64,000 nucleotides of DNA from Tetracentron sinense (GCA_015143295.1 CM026557.1:22043760-22107759), one strand, 5' to 3'. Shown: positions 11,337 through 23,187, counted from the first letter of the stretch. Notes: generated by a model not told the origin, from the letters alone. Numbers and translations: made by a program.

Positions 11337-11347
11337 CTAACAATAGG

Positions 11348-11992
11348 GCTGTACAATAGGTTTTAGCTTTTCGAGTGGGACAATAAAGATAGTTTATAAA
11401 TGGAAAGCAGTAAGCATGGATTACACGCAGAGTGGTGAGGCCAATTATTCAATGGCCCCAACCGGGAGAGATATTAGAGAAAAAATCCAACTACCAATCG
11501 GCTGATTTGTGATCCTAATTCCTAACTGATGCTGGATGGATGTGTTAATACTAGCAGAGATCTAATTGATTGAATTAGCAGCAACCTTGATTGAAGATTT
11601 TTAATAATAACTAATATTAAGATTGATTCAGCAGGACTGAGGTGATGTTTTAGAGAATTAGAAGTTGAAGGAGACTGATTAGTGGGTGTTCAGAATAGTG
11701 AAGCTAAGGTTAAATATAGGCAATGTGGGGCTGCAAGGTAGTGAGATTAGGGTGTTTGGGTTAATAGGGGATTGTAGGAAAAGGATTTTGAGGGCTAAGA
11801 TACTGATTATATAATAGATTCACAACTTCAGAGGAACTAGAGGAAAGGAGTCTCATCAATCAGAAGCACCAATTGATGAAGACACAACACTGATAAAAGA
11901 AAGAAGTCTGGCCTAACATGCACATGCAGCAGCAATACATAAAAGAACTCTTATTCAATAACTTCAATCCTCTAGGCCTACGTGTACGAGAG

Positions 11993-12023
<31 letters not shown>

Positions 12024-12685
12024 ATGTACATAAGGTGATGGCCTCTTTCCTATTAACAATTGAATAAGAAAAGAGAAACCGCTATTGATTCCAAAACCCT
12101 TGGTACTATCAAACCTATTACAATATGGAAACTAAATAGAACATCAAGATTCTTACTGAGCAACCAAGAAGACTTGAATAGAAACTAACAGAGGAGAGAC
12201 TAAAGAAAATGACTCAAACAAGATACTATCACGGATTCAATTAGGAATCAACAAAAGAATTAACTAGCAAGCTAATAAAAACTCAATTCAGAACTGAAGA
12301 CTCGAACTTCAACAATAACTGACTCACAGCACATGTTTTGTCCATAATTAACTCAAACCATGTAAGAATCACATAATATTACCTCACTGGAATAACAATT
12401 GACAATATCAGAAACAAAGTCGAAGCATTTCAACAATTTTAAAAATTAAATAGCATGGTCTAAAATAATTGTCAGATTAGATTGTTTAGGGTTAATTGAT
12501 AGCATTCCATTATGATTCTCAAATAACATCATTGACCATCCAATCTAATGATTCTTTTCATATAGAACATTCACTGTTTTTCCCATTTAAAAGATTCAGA
12601 AGACCTGTGGCACATGTACATAGACCACCTATAGGGACAGTACATTAGCTTTCCTATAAAAATTGAAGGGACCCGGAAATGGTAC
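11348..12685. other. intron 9 sequence next to exon 9, no gene recognised
   Basis: AT-rich intronic DNA with a long homopolymer G run at 11994-12020. No coding or transposon termini recognised. Confidence 0.5.
11994..12020. repeat. poly-G run of 27 bases
   Basis: An uninterrupted stretch of 27 G, preceded by GAGA. On the transcribed strand of the aldehyde oxidase gene this is poly-C, in the middle of intron 9. Confidence 0.95.
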
Positions 12686-12875
12686 CTTTGGAGGAGAGGA
12701 TGCGTTTTTGGTGATGCTTACTATTCAGTATCTCGACATTGAACTGTTTGGGGATGGTGTCAATGGTTGGGATCTTGTACGTCCATGTACCATCTGATAC
12801 CACCAATCCTTCTGGATTCGTCAGGTACTCTTCTAGCATGAAAAACCCAATTCCTTGGACGAAAGCTCCTTCAAT
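12686..12875 (-). CDS. AO: aldehyde oxidase exon 9
   Basis: Begins IEGAFVQGIGFFMLEEY and ends ILSSK plus one base, about residues 1229-1291. Acceptor CTTACAG, donor G/GTACCA. It is isolated from exon 8 by 6.6 kb and from exon 10 by 11.8 kb of transposon-filled intron, yet its frame and splice sites are intact. Confidence 0.92.
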
Positions 12876-13158
12876 CTGTAAGAAGTAACTTCCAAATTTG
12901 AGATGTTTAATCATTAAAAATAAGATAGATTCAATGTTTTTTTTTTCCTTTTTTTCCTTGGGCGAAGCAGATAGACTGAATGGTTACAATCATCATATGG
13001 GTTTAACTTTTACGTGTAAAAGAATTCCTAGGTGATACCCATAGAACAGCTGGTCATACCCCTTGCATATCGACTACATGCATATGTCGACAGGAGCTCT
13101 ATTTATTGTTCACCTAAAAGAATTTACATTTTTCATTTGAATTAATATGCATGCTATT

Positions 13159-13374
13159 AGTAGAAATATGAAAAACCTAGTTTCCTGTGAGAGAAAAGAG
13201 AGAAACTAGGTTTAGGCAGAGGATGAATAGAGATTAGGGTTTTCTCTTTCTCTCATTTTTATATTATTATAAATCATTAATAAAGAACATAGATAACCTT
13301 ACTAATGTACATACAAAAGCATTATAATGACTAACATAAGACTACGGGCTTAATGAATTAGGCCCATTACTACA
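13159..13374 (-). repeat. 3' LTR of copia element 3
   Basis: About 216 bases, matching 19110-19334. It is followed on the plus strand by CTCCCCCTCAAG, the complement of a polypurine tract. Confidence 0.87.
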
Positions 13375-13960
13375 CTCCCCCTCAAGTGGGGCATAGATGT
13401 CTATCATGCTCAGCTTGCCAAAAAGATAATGATGACAATTAGATGCAACCTCCTTTGTGAGAACGTCAACGAACTGATTATCTGTTTTGACAAATGAAAA
13501 ACTGATTATTCCTAAAGCCAATTTTTCTCAAGTGAATTATCTGTCCACCTCAATATGTTTGGTTCTACCATGCTGGATTGGATTATGGGCAATGCTCATA
13601 GCTATCTTATTATCACAAAATAATCTCATCCCAGATTGCACTGGAAACCCAAGCTCTTTAATAAGAATCTTGATCCACAGCAACTCACAAGCTCTATGTT
13701 TCATTGTCATGAATTATGCCTCTGCACTGGACTGCACAACAACAGCCTATTTCTTGATCCTCCATGTCACTAAGTTCACACATACAAAAGTGCAATACTC
13801 AGAGGTGAATCTTCTGTTTGTCACTGAACCTACCCAGTTAGCATCTATATAACCTTGAACTTGTAAATGCCCATTTTCCCAAAAAAGCAATCCCTTGAAA
13901 AGAAGTGACAAATGGACATCTTCAATACTACTATTCTCCCCCCAAAGAGGAACACCCAAA
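13375..13960 (-). pseudogene. copia RNase H remnant of element 3
   Basis: The minus-strand reading contains GYIDANWVGSVTNRRFTSEY, then a degenerate copia RNase H ending in a DIYAP-like stretch just before the polypurine tract. Several frame breaks and stops are present. It joins the integrase remnant directly near 13960-13975, so almost all of the reverse transcriptase has been deleted. Confidence 0.78.
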
Positions 13961-13974
13961 AAATAAGGAGTTTA

Positions 13975-14290
13975 CTCGAAGAATGAAATATCCATAAAAA
14001 TAAAAAGCTTTCGGTAACTAGATTAAAACACTTGTACCCTTTTTGAGTGGAAGAGTAACTTAAGTAAAGACACATCACAAACTTGGGGTCGAGTTTATAG
14101 AAATTAGGACCCAACACATAAACAAAACAAGTACAACTAAAGACTTTTAGAGGAAGACTGAATATTGGATAATCCGGAGATAATAGTTTATGTGGAGATT
14201 TGTACTCCAACACTCTAAATAACATGTGATTAATGAGGTACGCTGTAAGCACCGCATAGCCCAATATTTTTCTCCACTTTCATAACTAGC
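13975..14290 (-). pseudogene. copia integrase C-terminal remnant of element 3
   Basis: The minus strand reads AVLTAYLINHMLFRVL, then KVFSCTCFVYV and KLDPKFVMCLYLSYSSTQKG. These are the conserved end of the integrase core and the following region in plant copia elements. The flanking frames are broken. Confidence 0.78.
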
Positions 14291-15165
14291 AACAGACTTC
14301 TTCCTATTTCAAGTAAATGTCTATTTTTTCTTTCAGCGATTCCATTTTATTGAGGAGTATAAACACAGCTGGTTTGATTTATTACATCATTGTCCTCCAA
14401 ATAAGCTTTCAACTGGTCTCCAAGTACTCATGACCATTGTTGAATCTAAGAATTTTGATGTTTTTGTCAAACTGGGTTCTCAACAACTTATGAAAGACGG
14501 ATGATGTTCGATACTACATCCCTAGTCTTCATAAGGTATATACAAATGTAGCGTATGCAATCATCCACAAAAGATATGAAATATCAAAAACAAACAAAGA
14601 CATAGTGGGGGACGGTCCCCAAACATCAGAATGCACAATATCAAATGGAAATTGACTTCTCTAATTACTAGGAGGAAAAGAAACACAATAATGTTTTGCT
14701 AGAGTTCACAAACTTCACATTGGAAACTTATCGAATTGACAAACATAAAAAAATACGAAATCCCAACTTTTAAAGATGGAAAAGACAAATGACCAAGCCC
14801 GTTATGCTAAAGCAATATCTGGTCTTTATTGACACACCTATGAGATTTAAGTGCACTAGAAGAATTCAAAGTCGAATCCAGTAAGTATAGCGCATCAACC
14901 TCACGACCATTCCTAGTCTGCTGTTGTGTCTTTAGATCCTTAAACACACAGTAGGTAGGAAAAAAGGTTGCACTGCAATTTAATTTTCTGATTAGACTAC
15001 TATCAAGAAAATGATTAGCAGAGAAACCAGAAACATGTAAAACAGATGACAACGAAAGGTTTGAAGAAACACTAATGGTTTCTTTTCCTAAAACTCAGGA
15101 AAAGGAATCATTAGTTTTAGCACTATTAGAACAAGACTCATAAGAAAAAAAAAAAAAAGAGGACA
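14291..15165 (-). other. degenerate pol region of copia element 3
   Basis: It lies between the integrase remnant and the solo LTR. By position it should be integrase N-terminal and pre-integrase sequence. The frames are too broken for a firm domain call. Confidence 0.5.
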
Positions 15166-15170
15166 TACCT

Positions 15171-16552
15171 TGATGCCCAGAAAATGGACCCTAGAGGGGG
15201 GGTGAATAGGGTTTATGGCAATTTAAATTTAAGCTAAGAGAATTTTTGCGGAATTAGAAATAATCACTAATACTACCAAAAATTAATCAGAGATAAAGAT
15301 AGAGACAGAGATACCAGACACCAAATGTGTTATCGGGGTTCAGCAACTTGCCAACGTCCCCGCCTTTAAGCTTCCTGCTTTAAGGATTTTCACACGATTT
15401 ACTAATCGTACTCTTCTTTCCAGGCAGAGAGCAAGCCTTTACAATCATTTTTCAGGCTCAGGAAGAACCTCTTACAATCCTTTTAATAGGCTAAGGAATA
15501 ACCTCTTCAAGAGAATCTCTCTCTTTGATACAAGAAGAAACTCTTCTCAACAGGTGCAAGAATCCATGATTCTTGACTTACAGCAAATACATAAATTTGA
15601 GTGGATTTGAAATCCGAATTGAAAGCTCCTAACTGAGCTAGATAAGAATGGAAATGAATGCTAACAATCTCTCAAAATTGATTGTAATTGAATGCTCAAA
15701 TAAAGAGGGATTGGGATTCTAGATATTCAATGCAAAAACAGAGTATTGATTGCTTGAAGGTGTGAGTGATTTCTGAATGAATAGAACAGTGTATTGAATG
15801 CTTAGATTTCCTCTTTTGTTCATAAATCAGCTCATTTTATAGTTGAACAATCAATATGGCCATTGGGGATAGCATTTAATGCAAACTAGCCGTTATACAT
15901 TTTTCCCATAGGCACTCGTCGACGAGTGAGTGAAAAATAGGCTTGAGTCGTCGACGAGTGGAGATAGAAGCAATTGCTTCATTTCGGTTCTTCCACTCGT
16001 CAACGAGTCCCTTGTACTCGTCAACGAGTTCACTGAATTTTTTTCAGTAAACTCATCTTAATGAGACCAAAAAGATGGGAATCATGCTAGGACCCTTAGG
16101 CAATCAAATTAACATTATTTTAATCATTTTTAGGGCCTTAGATTGATGTCCAAATTATCATAGGTCTCGTAGGGTCTATCTAGGTCAACTTTGAGCAATT
16201 CTTTTCCAATGTCTTGAGGACTTTTACAAGGTCCTAGACATTTATAACTAAGACACTAGTCTTCATTGAGAGATGATCTTCATTCTTGATTTGAGGAGCT
16301 TTTCCCTTGATGGATCTTCATGGAATGTCTTGAGCTCTTGAAGCTTTTTCCTTTGAAGGACTATCACTTGGACTTTGACTTTGATGACCTTGAATGGTTG
16401 ACTCCTTCAATTCTCCATGACTTAAAAGTTGATCTTAATATTCTGAAATTTCACATTCTAAACACAAGAATTAGTCTCATAAAGTTCATTCCATTATTGT
16501 GTTATCATCGAAACCATTAAGGGTACTTAGAGTTGTAACCTTGAGGCTAACA
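15171..16552 (-). mobile_element. solo LTR (SIRE-like copia family), copy A
   Basis: 1382 bases from TGATGCCCAG to GAGGCTAACA, flanked by the perfect duplication TACCT (15166-15170 and 16553-16557), with no internal region. It is homologous to 40621-42020 (opposite orientation) and 42664-44015. Copy C has its polypurine tract next to the TGTTAGCC end, which fixes the family orientation and makes this copy minus-strand. It contains four GTCGAC/GTCAAC palindromes at 15913-16030. Confidence 0.92.
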
Positions 16553-16557
16553 TACCT

Positions 16558-17760
16558 GACATGATCTGAAGCACCTGAATTGATGATCCAGGAGAGGGTA
16601 AAGTAAGAACATGATATGCAGAAGCACTGGTACCTGATTGGGCAAGAGATGTGAAATGTGGAGAAGAGTAATCCAGCTGAGTGAAGAGATGACAACGTCT
16701 GTCGATTTCCTCTGGGGAAACTGACATCATCACCCTTGGAGAAGGTTGAGTAGTAGGTAGTAGGCCCGAAGAAGCAAGAACAGACTAACAGTAGACGATG
16801 CACTGTGAGCTGATGTTGATGTTAATGAAGATTGTGTAGCACGAGTGTATTTAGTTGGTCGTCCAATTAAATCCTAACATGTCTCTCTCGTGTGCCTTGA
16901 CCTCCCACAGTGATCGTACTTCAACTTGTCCTGCTCCTCTTAACTCATACTTCCTCTCAGCTTACGATTACCTCCTTTGCCTCCTCTCTAAGGCTAAGTA
17001 GTGAAGGCCAACGCTGAATGTTCGGAACTACCGACAAGACTATACATAACAATTTGTCTACTCTCCTCACCCTGTACAATGGCATATACCTGGCTCAGTG
17101 ATGGTAACTCATCCTTACTCAAAATTTGAACTCGCTATAATTCAAAATCCGAGTTGAGTCTAAGGGTTTATCACTCTGTCTAAGTTGGGAGATCTCCTAT
17201 CATAGCTAATAGATCCTAGCAATGTTAAGCACCTAGGAATATGGTTGGGTTGTAGAATCCCAAAGCTCTATAACAATCATGAGAAATAAGAATCCTCTCG
17301 AAATCAGTGGTTGCATAGAATGCAACAACCATGACATGACAATGAGATATTTTGACTCCCACTTATCATATGAATCATCAAAGAGCTTGGGTTCTACTAT
17401 CCTCCCATTAATGTATCTCTATTTACCTTTGCTATCAATAAACATCCGTGCAGATTGGGACCATTCTAAATAATTTCTTCCATCCAGTTTAACAGTCAAA
17501 ATTTACAAATTAGGATTCTCTGGAGTAGCATAATTAGCATTCCCATACACCGGATTGCTATGCCCTCTAGCATTTGATAAATTTTCTTTCATGCCACTTT
17601 TTCAAACATTTTCACTATTTCTAAGGTGGTAAAACATTAAAAATTGACCTCTAGGCTTCTTGATACCCTAACACTTCAAAAAAGGAACATTCCTTCCACA
17701 AACTAGACCAACTGGGTCAATAACAAACAATTTTCAGTAACAGAGATCCCCTCCAACGCC
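16558..17760 (-). pseudogene. copia gag/protease remnant of element 3
   Basis: The minus strand reads SWIINSGASDHVR just beside the solo LTR. This is the copia aspartic protease active-site motif, in which the usual IDSGA Asp is replaced by Asn. The upstream part is a heavily broken gag region with Ser/Pro-rich segments. Confidence 0.7.
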
Positions 17761-17789
17761 ATTCTAGGAAGGATTAGACATCTTCCCAA

Positions 17790-18440
17790 TCTTCGACATA
17801 AGAATAAGGAATTTTCCACCCTTTTCTTTGTTCTTGTGTCGAAATAATAATGATTCTTGATCCTGTTCGTCAAAGATTACTATTCTTAACTTTATATTTT
17901 ATTTAATTTTCCAGGTTTATCGGAACCTTTTTTTTTATTTAGAAGTATAAGAAGTAGTGGACAAAAAAAGGGGGAGTAATCCATTAAGAAAATAAAACTT
18001 ATTCGATGTTCAATGAACTTTTTTTTTTGTTTTTAATTAACCTTTGATGAGATACTCAAATAAATAGAGTAGGGATCTAATCGATTAGTATAGAAATGAT
18101 TTGCATGATATCTCATCTACAGAAATCCATATCATATTGTGTCATCCAGGAAATCGATTGATTCCTTATTTCTTCTGACTTCGGAAGAATCTATGGAGGA
18201 AGAGATGTAATCAACGGAGTTAATTATTCAAAAACATCATCAGAAAAAAATAGGAATGGAGTCTTTTGAAACATCAAAGCAAGAGGTCCGTTTTGTCATT
18301 TAATTTATTTAATTTACTATGATATAGAATATTATGATTATGTTGATTGGATTAATTTCCAACTTTTATGTTATAGAATAGATCAAAGTCTCGCTGAAAA
18401 AGTAAGAACTCAACGGGACCTTACCCCTCCTTTTTTGTTT
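17790..18440. other. AT-rich insert, possibly plastid-derived
   Basis: This block lies between the gag remnant and the 5' leader of element 3 and does not read like either. Its texture (short homopolymers, GGAAGAATCTATGGAGGAAG, CTCAACGGGACCTTACCCC) resembles plastid intergenic DNA, but I cannot name the plastid locus from memory with certainty. Confidence 0.25.
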
Positions 18441-19097
18441 GAGGTGTAATAGGGTTGTTTTAACACAAAAACAACCTATAAAAACACTTTAGGGTTTGCA
18501 GAATCAACCCCTTTCACCATACGAACTTTAAGAAACACTTGGTTGTCACACACTCCTTCAAATAACTTCTAACAAGTAACATGAAGTCTTCACAAGCTTC
18601 AAATCACTTTTATCAAATATTATACAGCACTTCTATGCATGAAAAAACTCTCCAAACACAGTAAAAAAAAACAAATATAGTAAAAATAATGATCACCGGA
18701 GCTTCAATATAGCTCCAAAAGATCCACAACCACCTCCATTAAATTAAGCATAAGAAAAATGATAAATCCACTTGAGATCAAACTCAGAAATTAAAAAAAA
18801 AAAGACATCTTTATACGAATTTGGTGCCTCGACAACACTAGATCTGTATTTTTTTTTAATTTTCTTCTATTTTTCACAAAAAATGTCCTAACTTTTTCAA
18901 AACAACTCAAAATCGCACAAAACTTGATTAGAAAATTCTCTAAAATCAAGGTCTCTTAAAACATGCCTTTACAGTCGAGATCCGATGGCCGTCAGTAAGT
19001 CAGATGACGTCAGTCCGTACACTTTCTTATGTCAAAAAGTGTGCTTCCCCCTTTTTGTCCTCTTTTGTGTTCTTTATATACCCCCTTAGGTCAATAT
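18441..19097 (-). other. 5' untranslated leader region of copia element 3
   Basis: It lies between the gag side and the primer site. It is AT-rich with no long frame. Its position fits an untranslated leader. Confidence 0.45.
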
Positions 19098-19109
19098 GCT
19101 CGGATAACA
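19098..19109 (-). other. degenerate primer-binding site of copia element 3
   Basis: The plus strand GCTCGGATAACA is the complement of the tRNA-Met site with two mismatches. It abuts the LTR starting at 19110. Confidence 0.75.
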
Positions 19110-19334
19110 AGTAGAAATATGAAAAACCAAGATTTCTATGTGAGAGAGAAGATAGAAAAGAGAGAGACAAGGTTTAGGAAGAGGATGAAAAGAGATTAGG
19201 GTTTTCTCTCTCTCCTTTTCATATTATTATAAATCATTAGTAAATGAGAGAAATAGCCTTACTAATGTGTAGACAAAAGCATTATAATACCTAACACAAG
19301 ACTATGGGTTTAATGACTTAGGGCTATTACTACA
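19110..19334 (-). repeat. 5' LTR of copia element 3
   Basis: 225 bases, partner of 13159-13374, followed by the duplication CTATT. Confidence 0.87.
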
Positions 19335-19472
19335 CTATTCATATGCTTGTCAACTATGAAAGAAAACACGGAGTAACTCAAATGCCGAGGCTTAAGAATC
19401 TAAACAGAAAAGGGAAGGACAATAACTTTAAAATTGGAATAAACTTGTGAATAAGACTGTGGTCGAGTCAAC

Positions 19473-19571
19473 CTGTCCCAAATCAACAGCAGGATTGAGA
19501 CTCTGTCCACAGTCATAGATAATATCTGCTTGCAAAATTGTGGTTGCACCAGTGAGAAGATTTATCTCCAC
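19473..19571 (-). CDS. AO: aldehyde oxidase exon 8 (too short for a stand-alone ORF)
   Basis: 33 codons, about residues 1196-1228, VEINLLTGATTILQADIIYD to NPAVDLGQ. Acceptor TTGCAG, donor GTTGAC, phase 0. The motif DCGQSLNPAVDLGQ is the signature just before the IEGAFVQG exon. It sits 138 bases to the right of the copia insertion in intron 8. Confidence 0.92.
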
Positions 19572-19830
19572 CTGCAAAACCCATATGTTCATTCTTAGAA
19601 TACTGTGAGTTGATACAGGAACGACTTAATAACCCCATTAAATCCAACAAGTGATATGTCAGTACAACTTTTTCAATAAAAGAAAATAAATATTTATTAA
19701 ATGTCAGCCTCAGCCGCGAGCTCTGAGGAGATTAAGCATATAAGCTGGCCTGGTCCCTGCTTACCTTTAGAAACAGTGTTTTTATTTTAAAAATATATAA
19801 AAAGTGAAAGATATGTAAATACAAACTCAC

Positions 19831-19926
19831 CTCACTCACTGCAGCACCATAGTTTAGGTACCTCTTGGAAGTAAGGTCGGGAACATAGTAACTATTTGCC
19901 GATAAGTTTACAGCTTGAAGATGGGC
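19831..19926 (-). CDS. AO: aldehyde oxidase exon 7
   Basis: 32 codons, AHLQAVNLSANSYYVPDLT to YGAAVSE, about residues 1164-1195. Acceptor GCAG, donor GTGAGT, phase 0. The YYVPD motif and the A-VSE end are typical of the family. Confidence 0.92.
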
Positions 19927-20964
19927 CTGCATGTAGATAGACAAACCAAGTGAGAGAAAGCATAGTTCCTGCTGTATCTAATCCAGAATATCTTTAATTG
20001 ATTAAGTTTCCTGACATATCTTCTATGGGATGAAGCAGAATCATTTATAGATTATCTCATTGATTAAATTTTAATAACTTTTACAAATTATAAATATCTC
20101 ATGAAATTTCTTTCTATTTCAGAGTTTTCCAAACTGCCCAAAATTTCATTTAAAGTGAGAAGGTTAAACCATTTAAGATTTAAAGATATTTTCTCTTTTC
20201 CTAAATTAAAAATAATTTGATCACTAATACATGTAATGAAAGACTTGAAATATTCACCAAATTATGTGTCCTTTACAAATTTTCCAATATACATGATACT
20301 TAAAAAATTATTCCAGTTTTGTGGTATTCACATGCAGGGTCAAAGCCAGTAAAGTTACAAATCCAGGGACTCACAAAGTAAAAGACACAGGTGCTTAAAC
20401 ATGATTTTTGATTAAGACAATTAAATAAACAGAAAAGAAGAATAGGAAAATGGGAAGAGGTCTCCCCTGCCTTTGTTTAACATGTATCATCAGGGTCCGA
20501 GCCATTACATAGGACGGTACCAATAGAACACCAAAGAACGTAGGAACCAGCCGTTGATACAATACATAACTTAGCACTCGGCTGAGTCTTACCATTAAGA
20601 GAGTTACGTAATGGCGTTTCGGTCCACAAGGACTATTTAGTGCCATTTGTACAAAAAACTACTTAAATGAAAATAAATAGTAGTAATAATAATAATAATC
20701 GCCATTTTATAAAAAAATTACTCAAAAATAATAATAATAACCTCCAAATCATAACATCCGTTACGTAACAGGTTTGGCATTACGTAATGGTTTCAGCAGG
20801 GTCCATTACATACGTCGAAACCATCATTTTAATCCTCAAAGCACCTTGCATCTGCACAAGGAAGATGTCTTCTTCTTGTCCTCCAGACCTCTCTTTGAAC
20901 CTCAAGATATGAAGATAAAGAAACAAAGAAGTCCTCTCTGTAGTTTCAAATGTTCAGTAGTCAC
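19927..20964. other. aldehyde oxidase intron 6
   Basis: 1038 bases. The part at 20490-20810 carries repeated TTACGTAA/TTACATA motifs and AAT triplet runs. This suggests a degenerate small transposon, but I could not define its ends. Confidence 0.45.
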
Positions 20965-21930
20965 CTGGAGAATTAGAAAATCCCACGTAATACAAGCCAT
21001 CTGTTCTTGCAATCTTTCCTTGAGAAGGACTAGTCTTTCAACCAAGGTATTGCAGCAAAGGCGAATTGCTTCACAGCTTGACTCTGATGTGGTGCTCCCA
21101 GCAGTTATCCCCCCTTGGACTAAGCTCAAAGTGTCTGCCTGAATGACCCGCACTCTATCCAAGAGGTCTCCACTTCCATTACATTGTATTGAACCGAGAG
21201 CAAATGCAGCCATCTGCTTTACTTTTGTCCAGAGCCCCTGGCCCAGTTCTATCCCTCCGACTTCAACCACAACCGACCCGTCATTGAGAATGCTCACTTT
21301 TCCGGGAGTTGGTTTCACAGTCACTTCATTCACGATGGGTACCCGAGAAATTCCCCTTTTCAGCCATTTATTACTACAATTAAACTGTCTTATTACTTCA
21401 GCCCTTTGGTTCAAGTTTGAAGACTTGGTTAACTTTTCTAAAACTGAAGGTAAAGTATACTCAAGAGGTTCTCCCGCACTACCTAAATAGAAGAAATAGA
21501 GGCTCTTGAATGTGTGGACATTCTTGTCCCTGACAGAATCAACTTCCAAGGAAAGAGTAGATGCTACGTGCTCGATCACTGTCTCAGCAATAAATGATGC
21601 CTGTACCGCTCCTGGGGCACGCATTGCTGACTTACTTAAATGGTTTGTCTTGCAGATCTTTATATCAAAAGACAAAGCTCCCCAGTTATATTTCTTCAGT
21701 GCACCCAGCATGGTGTGTGGCATTATTGGGCTTATATCTTCATATATCCCTGCATTGATTAATATATCAAGGTGCAAGGCCGTTATCTTTCCATTGGATT
21801 TGAAGCCCACGCTATAATTTATTTTCATAGGATGTCTCCCTCCTGCCATTATCATATCGGTCTTGCGATTGAGATATGTTCGGACTGGGCACCGTAACTT
21901 ATGTGCTGCAAGTGCACATGCTGTAGCAAC
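20965..21930 (-). CDS. AO: aldehyde oxidase exon 6 (main Moco-binding domain)
   Basis: 322 codons (about residues 842-1163). It begins VATACALAAH and holds MAGGRHPMKI, AMRAPG, RGISRVPIV, VEVGGIELGQGLWTK and QGGITAGSTTSESSCEA, all hallmarks of plant aldehyde oxidase. The segment after AMRAPG reads AVQASF where family members I know usually have EVQGSF, so there are two substitutions in a conserved loop. The reading frame is open throughout. The acceptor is TTGTAG and the donor CAG/GTGACT. Confidence 0.93.
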
Positions 21931-22968
21931 CTACAACATCGCATTGTAAGTACTCACAGTGATATTCATAGTTTAAAGGATAAAATGACAATATCAAATG
22001 GGGAAAAATTAGGAAGAGAGAGAGAGATTCTGAAAAAAAAAAAGAGTTATTCTGGTGACCTTATTCGTAAGTCAGGATCAAGAATCTTACAATCAAATGA
22101 TATTTCAAAATAAATCTAGCATTAAAACAAGCCTAGAATATTAATTAACCATAGAGGAAATCTAAGAGAACCCCCAGGTTGGTGGTAGACCAGAAGAACA
22201 GTCTACCAGCTGCATGCTGGTACACATGAAGTACATGCTTCGGTTAGACCCACCATTTAGTCCAAATATCACCAAGGAAGTCTACTATGCCAATATCAAC
22301 CTGACCAATTATGGTAACCAGCCATTCTACAGACCATTCTGTTGTCATCTGGATACTATTTTCCTCAATGTTCACAAGAATGCAATACATTGCATAATAA
22401 GGATTATCAAACTGCATAAACTTTTTGTCTAGGACATCTCCTAAGTGGGAATATTGAATGGTGGGTCCCTTGCCCCGCATTTGTTCGTTTGCACCAATAT
22501 GCAGCTTCAGATAATATCCAACAATAAGAATCCACTGTAACTTTGACACACAGACACCTATCTGCATCTGTTACAAAGCCCTATCAGTCCCAATGAGCAA
22601 AGATTTCCAATACACAAAAAGAAAAATGAATAAATTTTCTCCTAATAGCAGTGTAAATACGTATCTGACATGTGTCTGTTATGTACTTTTTGGGGGGACA
22701 AAAAATAGTATCTATTACATAGATTTCTATTGCTGGATATAACAAGACTCATTCACAAGCAATGGAAAGCTCATCGACATGGATTGGTCAGTTAAGAAAA
22801 GCTTTGAAACTCTTTTATTGCTTGATTATAGAAAGCTCAGATTAACATGCATGATTTCTGAAAATCAAGTTTAATTCTGAAACACTGGAGACGGGGACAT
22901 CTCTTTGGAAAGGAGAAGTATTTCTCTCAGAAAGGTCAATTTCTGAAAACCATCAAACGGATACTCAC

Positions 22969-23187
22969 AGGTAAAGCTTTTAAGCCCTTTCCACCAAACC
23001 CTCCTCCAACCCTTCTTGTAATCACACGGACATTGTGGCCCGGAACACCAAGACATTTCGCAATCACAGCATGTGCATTCTCGGGGCACTGAATTGAGCT
23101 GTAAACCACCATACAATTGTCTTCATCTGGTACAGCAAGCGCAGTTTGTGTCTCCATATAGAAATAGTATTGTGATCCAAGTTTGAT
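22969..23187 (-). CDS. AO: aldehyde oxidase exon 5 (start of Moco-binding region)
   Basis: 73 codons (about residues 769-841), IKLGSQYYFYMETQTA to GGGFGGKGLKALP. It includes METQ and the GGGFGGK loop that lines the molybdopterin site in this family. The acceptor is TTCCAG, the donor GTGAGT, phase 0. Confidence 0.93.

Larger units (their letters stand above)
2905..11342 (-). mobile_element. Ty1/copia element 1, internally deleted, minus strand, split by element 2
   Basis: Two matching LTRs (2905-3129, and 4337-4559 completed by base 11342) enclose only about 1.2 kb of internal DNA. The whole is bounded by the 5-base duplication ATAGG at 2900-2904 and 11343-11347. A primer site complementary to tRNA-Met abuts the right LTR and a polypurine tract abuts the left one, so the element reads on the minus strand. 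Only reverse transcriptase and RNase H remnants persist. Gag, protease and integrase are gone. Element 2 lies inside its right (5') LTR. Confidence 0.9.
13159..19334 (-). mobile_element. Ty1/copia element 3 in intron 8, minus strand, degenerate
   Basis: LTRs at 13159-13374 and 19110-19334 share AGTAGAAATATGAAAAACC at one end and ATTACTACA at the other. Both flanks carry CTATT (13154-13158 and 19335-19339). Next to the left LTR the minus strand reads CTTGAGGGGGAGTG (polypurine tract). Next to the right LTR is a mutated tRNA-Met primer site. Gag/protease, integrase and RNase H remnants occur in the expected minus-strand order, but most of the reverse transcriptase is missing. A solo LTR of another family sits within the protease region. 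Confidence 0.88.

Noticed and set aside
20774-21817. Plus-strand frames of 103-122 codons at 20774-21142, 21143-21490 and 21506-21817
   Set aside because: They lie antisense to aldehyde oxidase exon 6 and have no family signature of their own.
22244-22567. 107-codon minus-strand frame in intron 5 of aldehyde oxidase
   Set aside because: Flanking exons 5 and 6 join in phase at the conserved KALP/VATACALAA border. The frame has no similarity to the family, so it is intron sequence.
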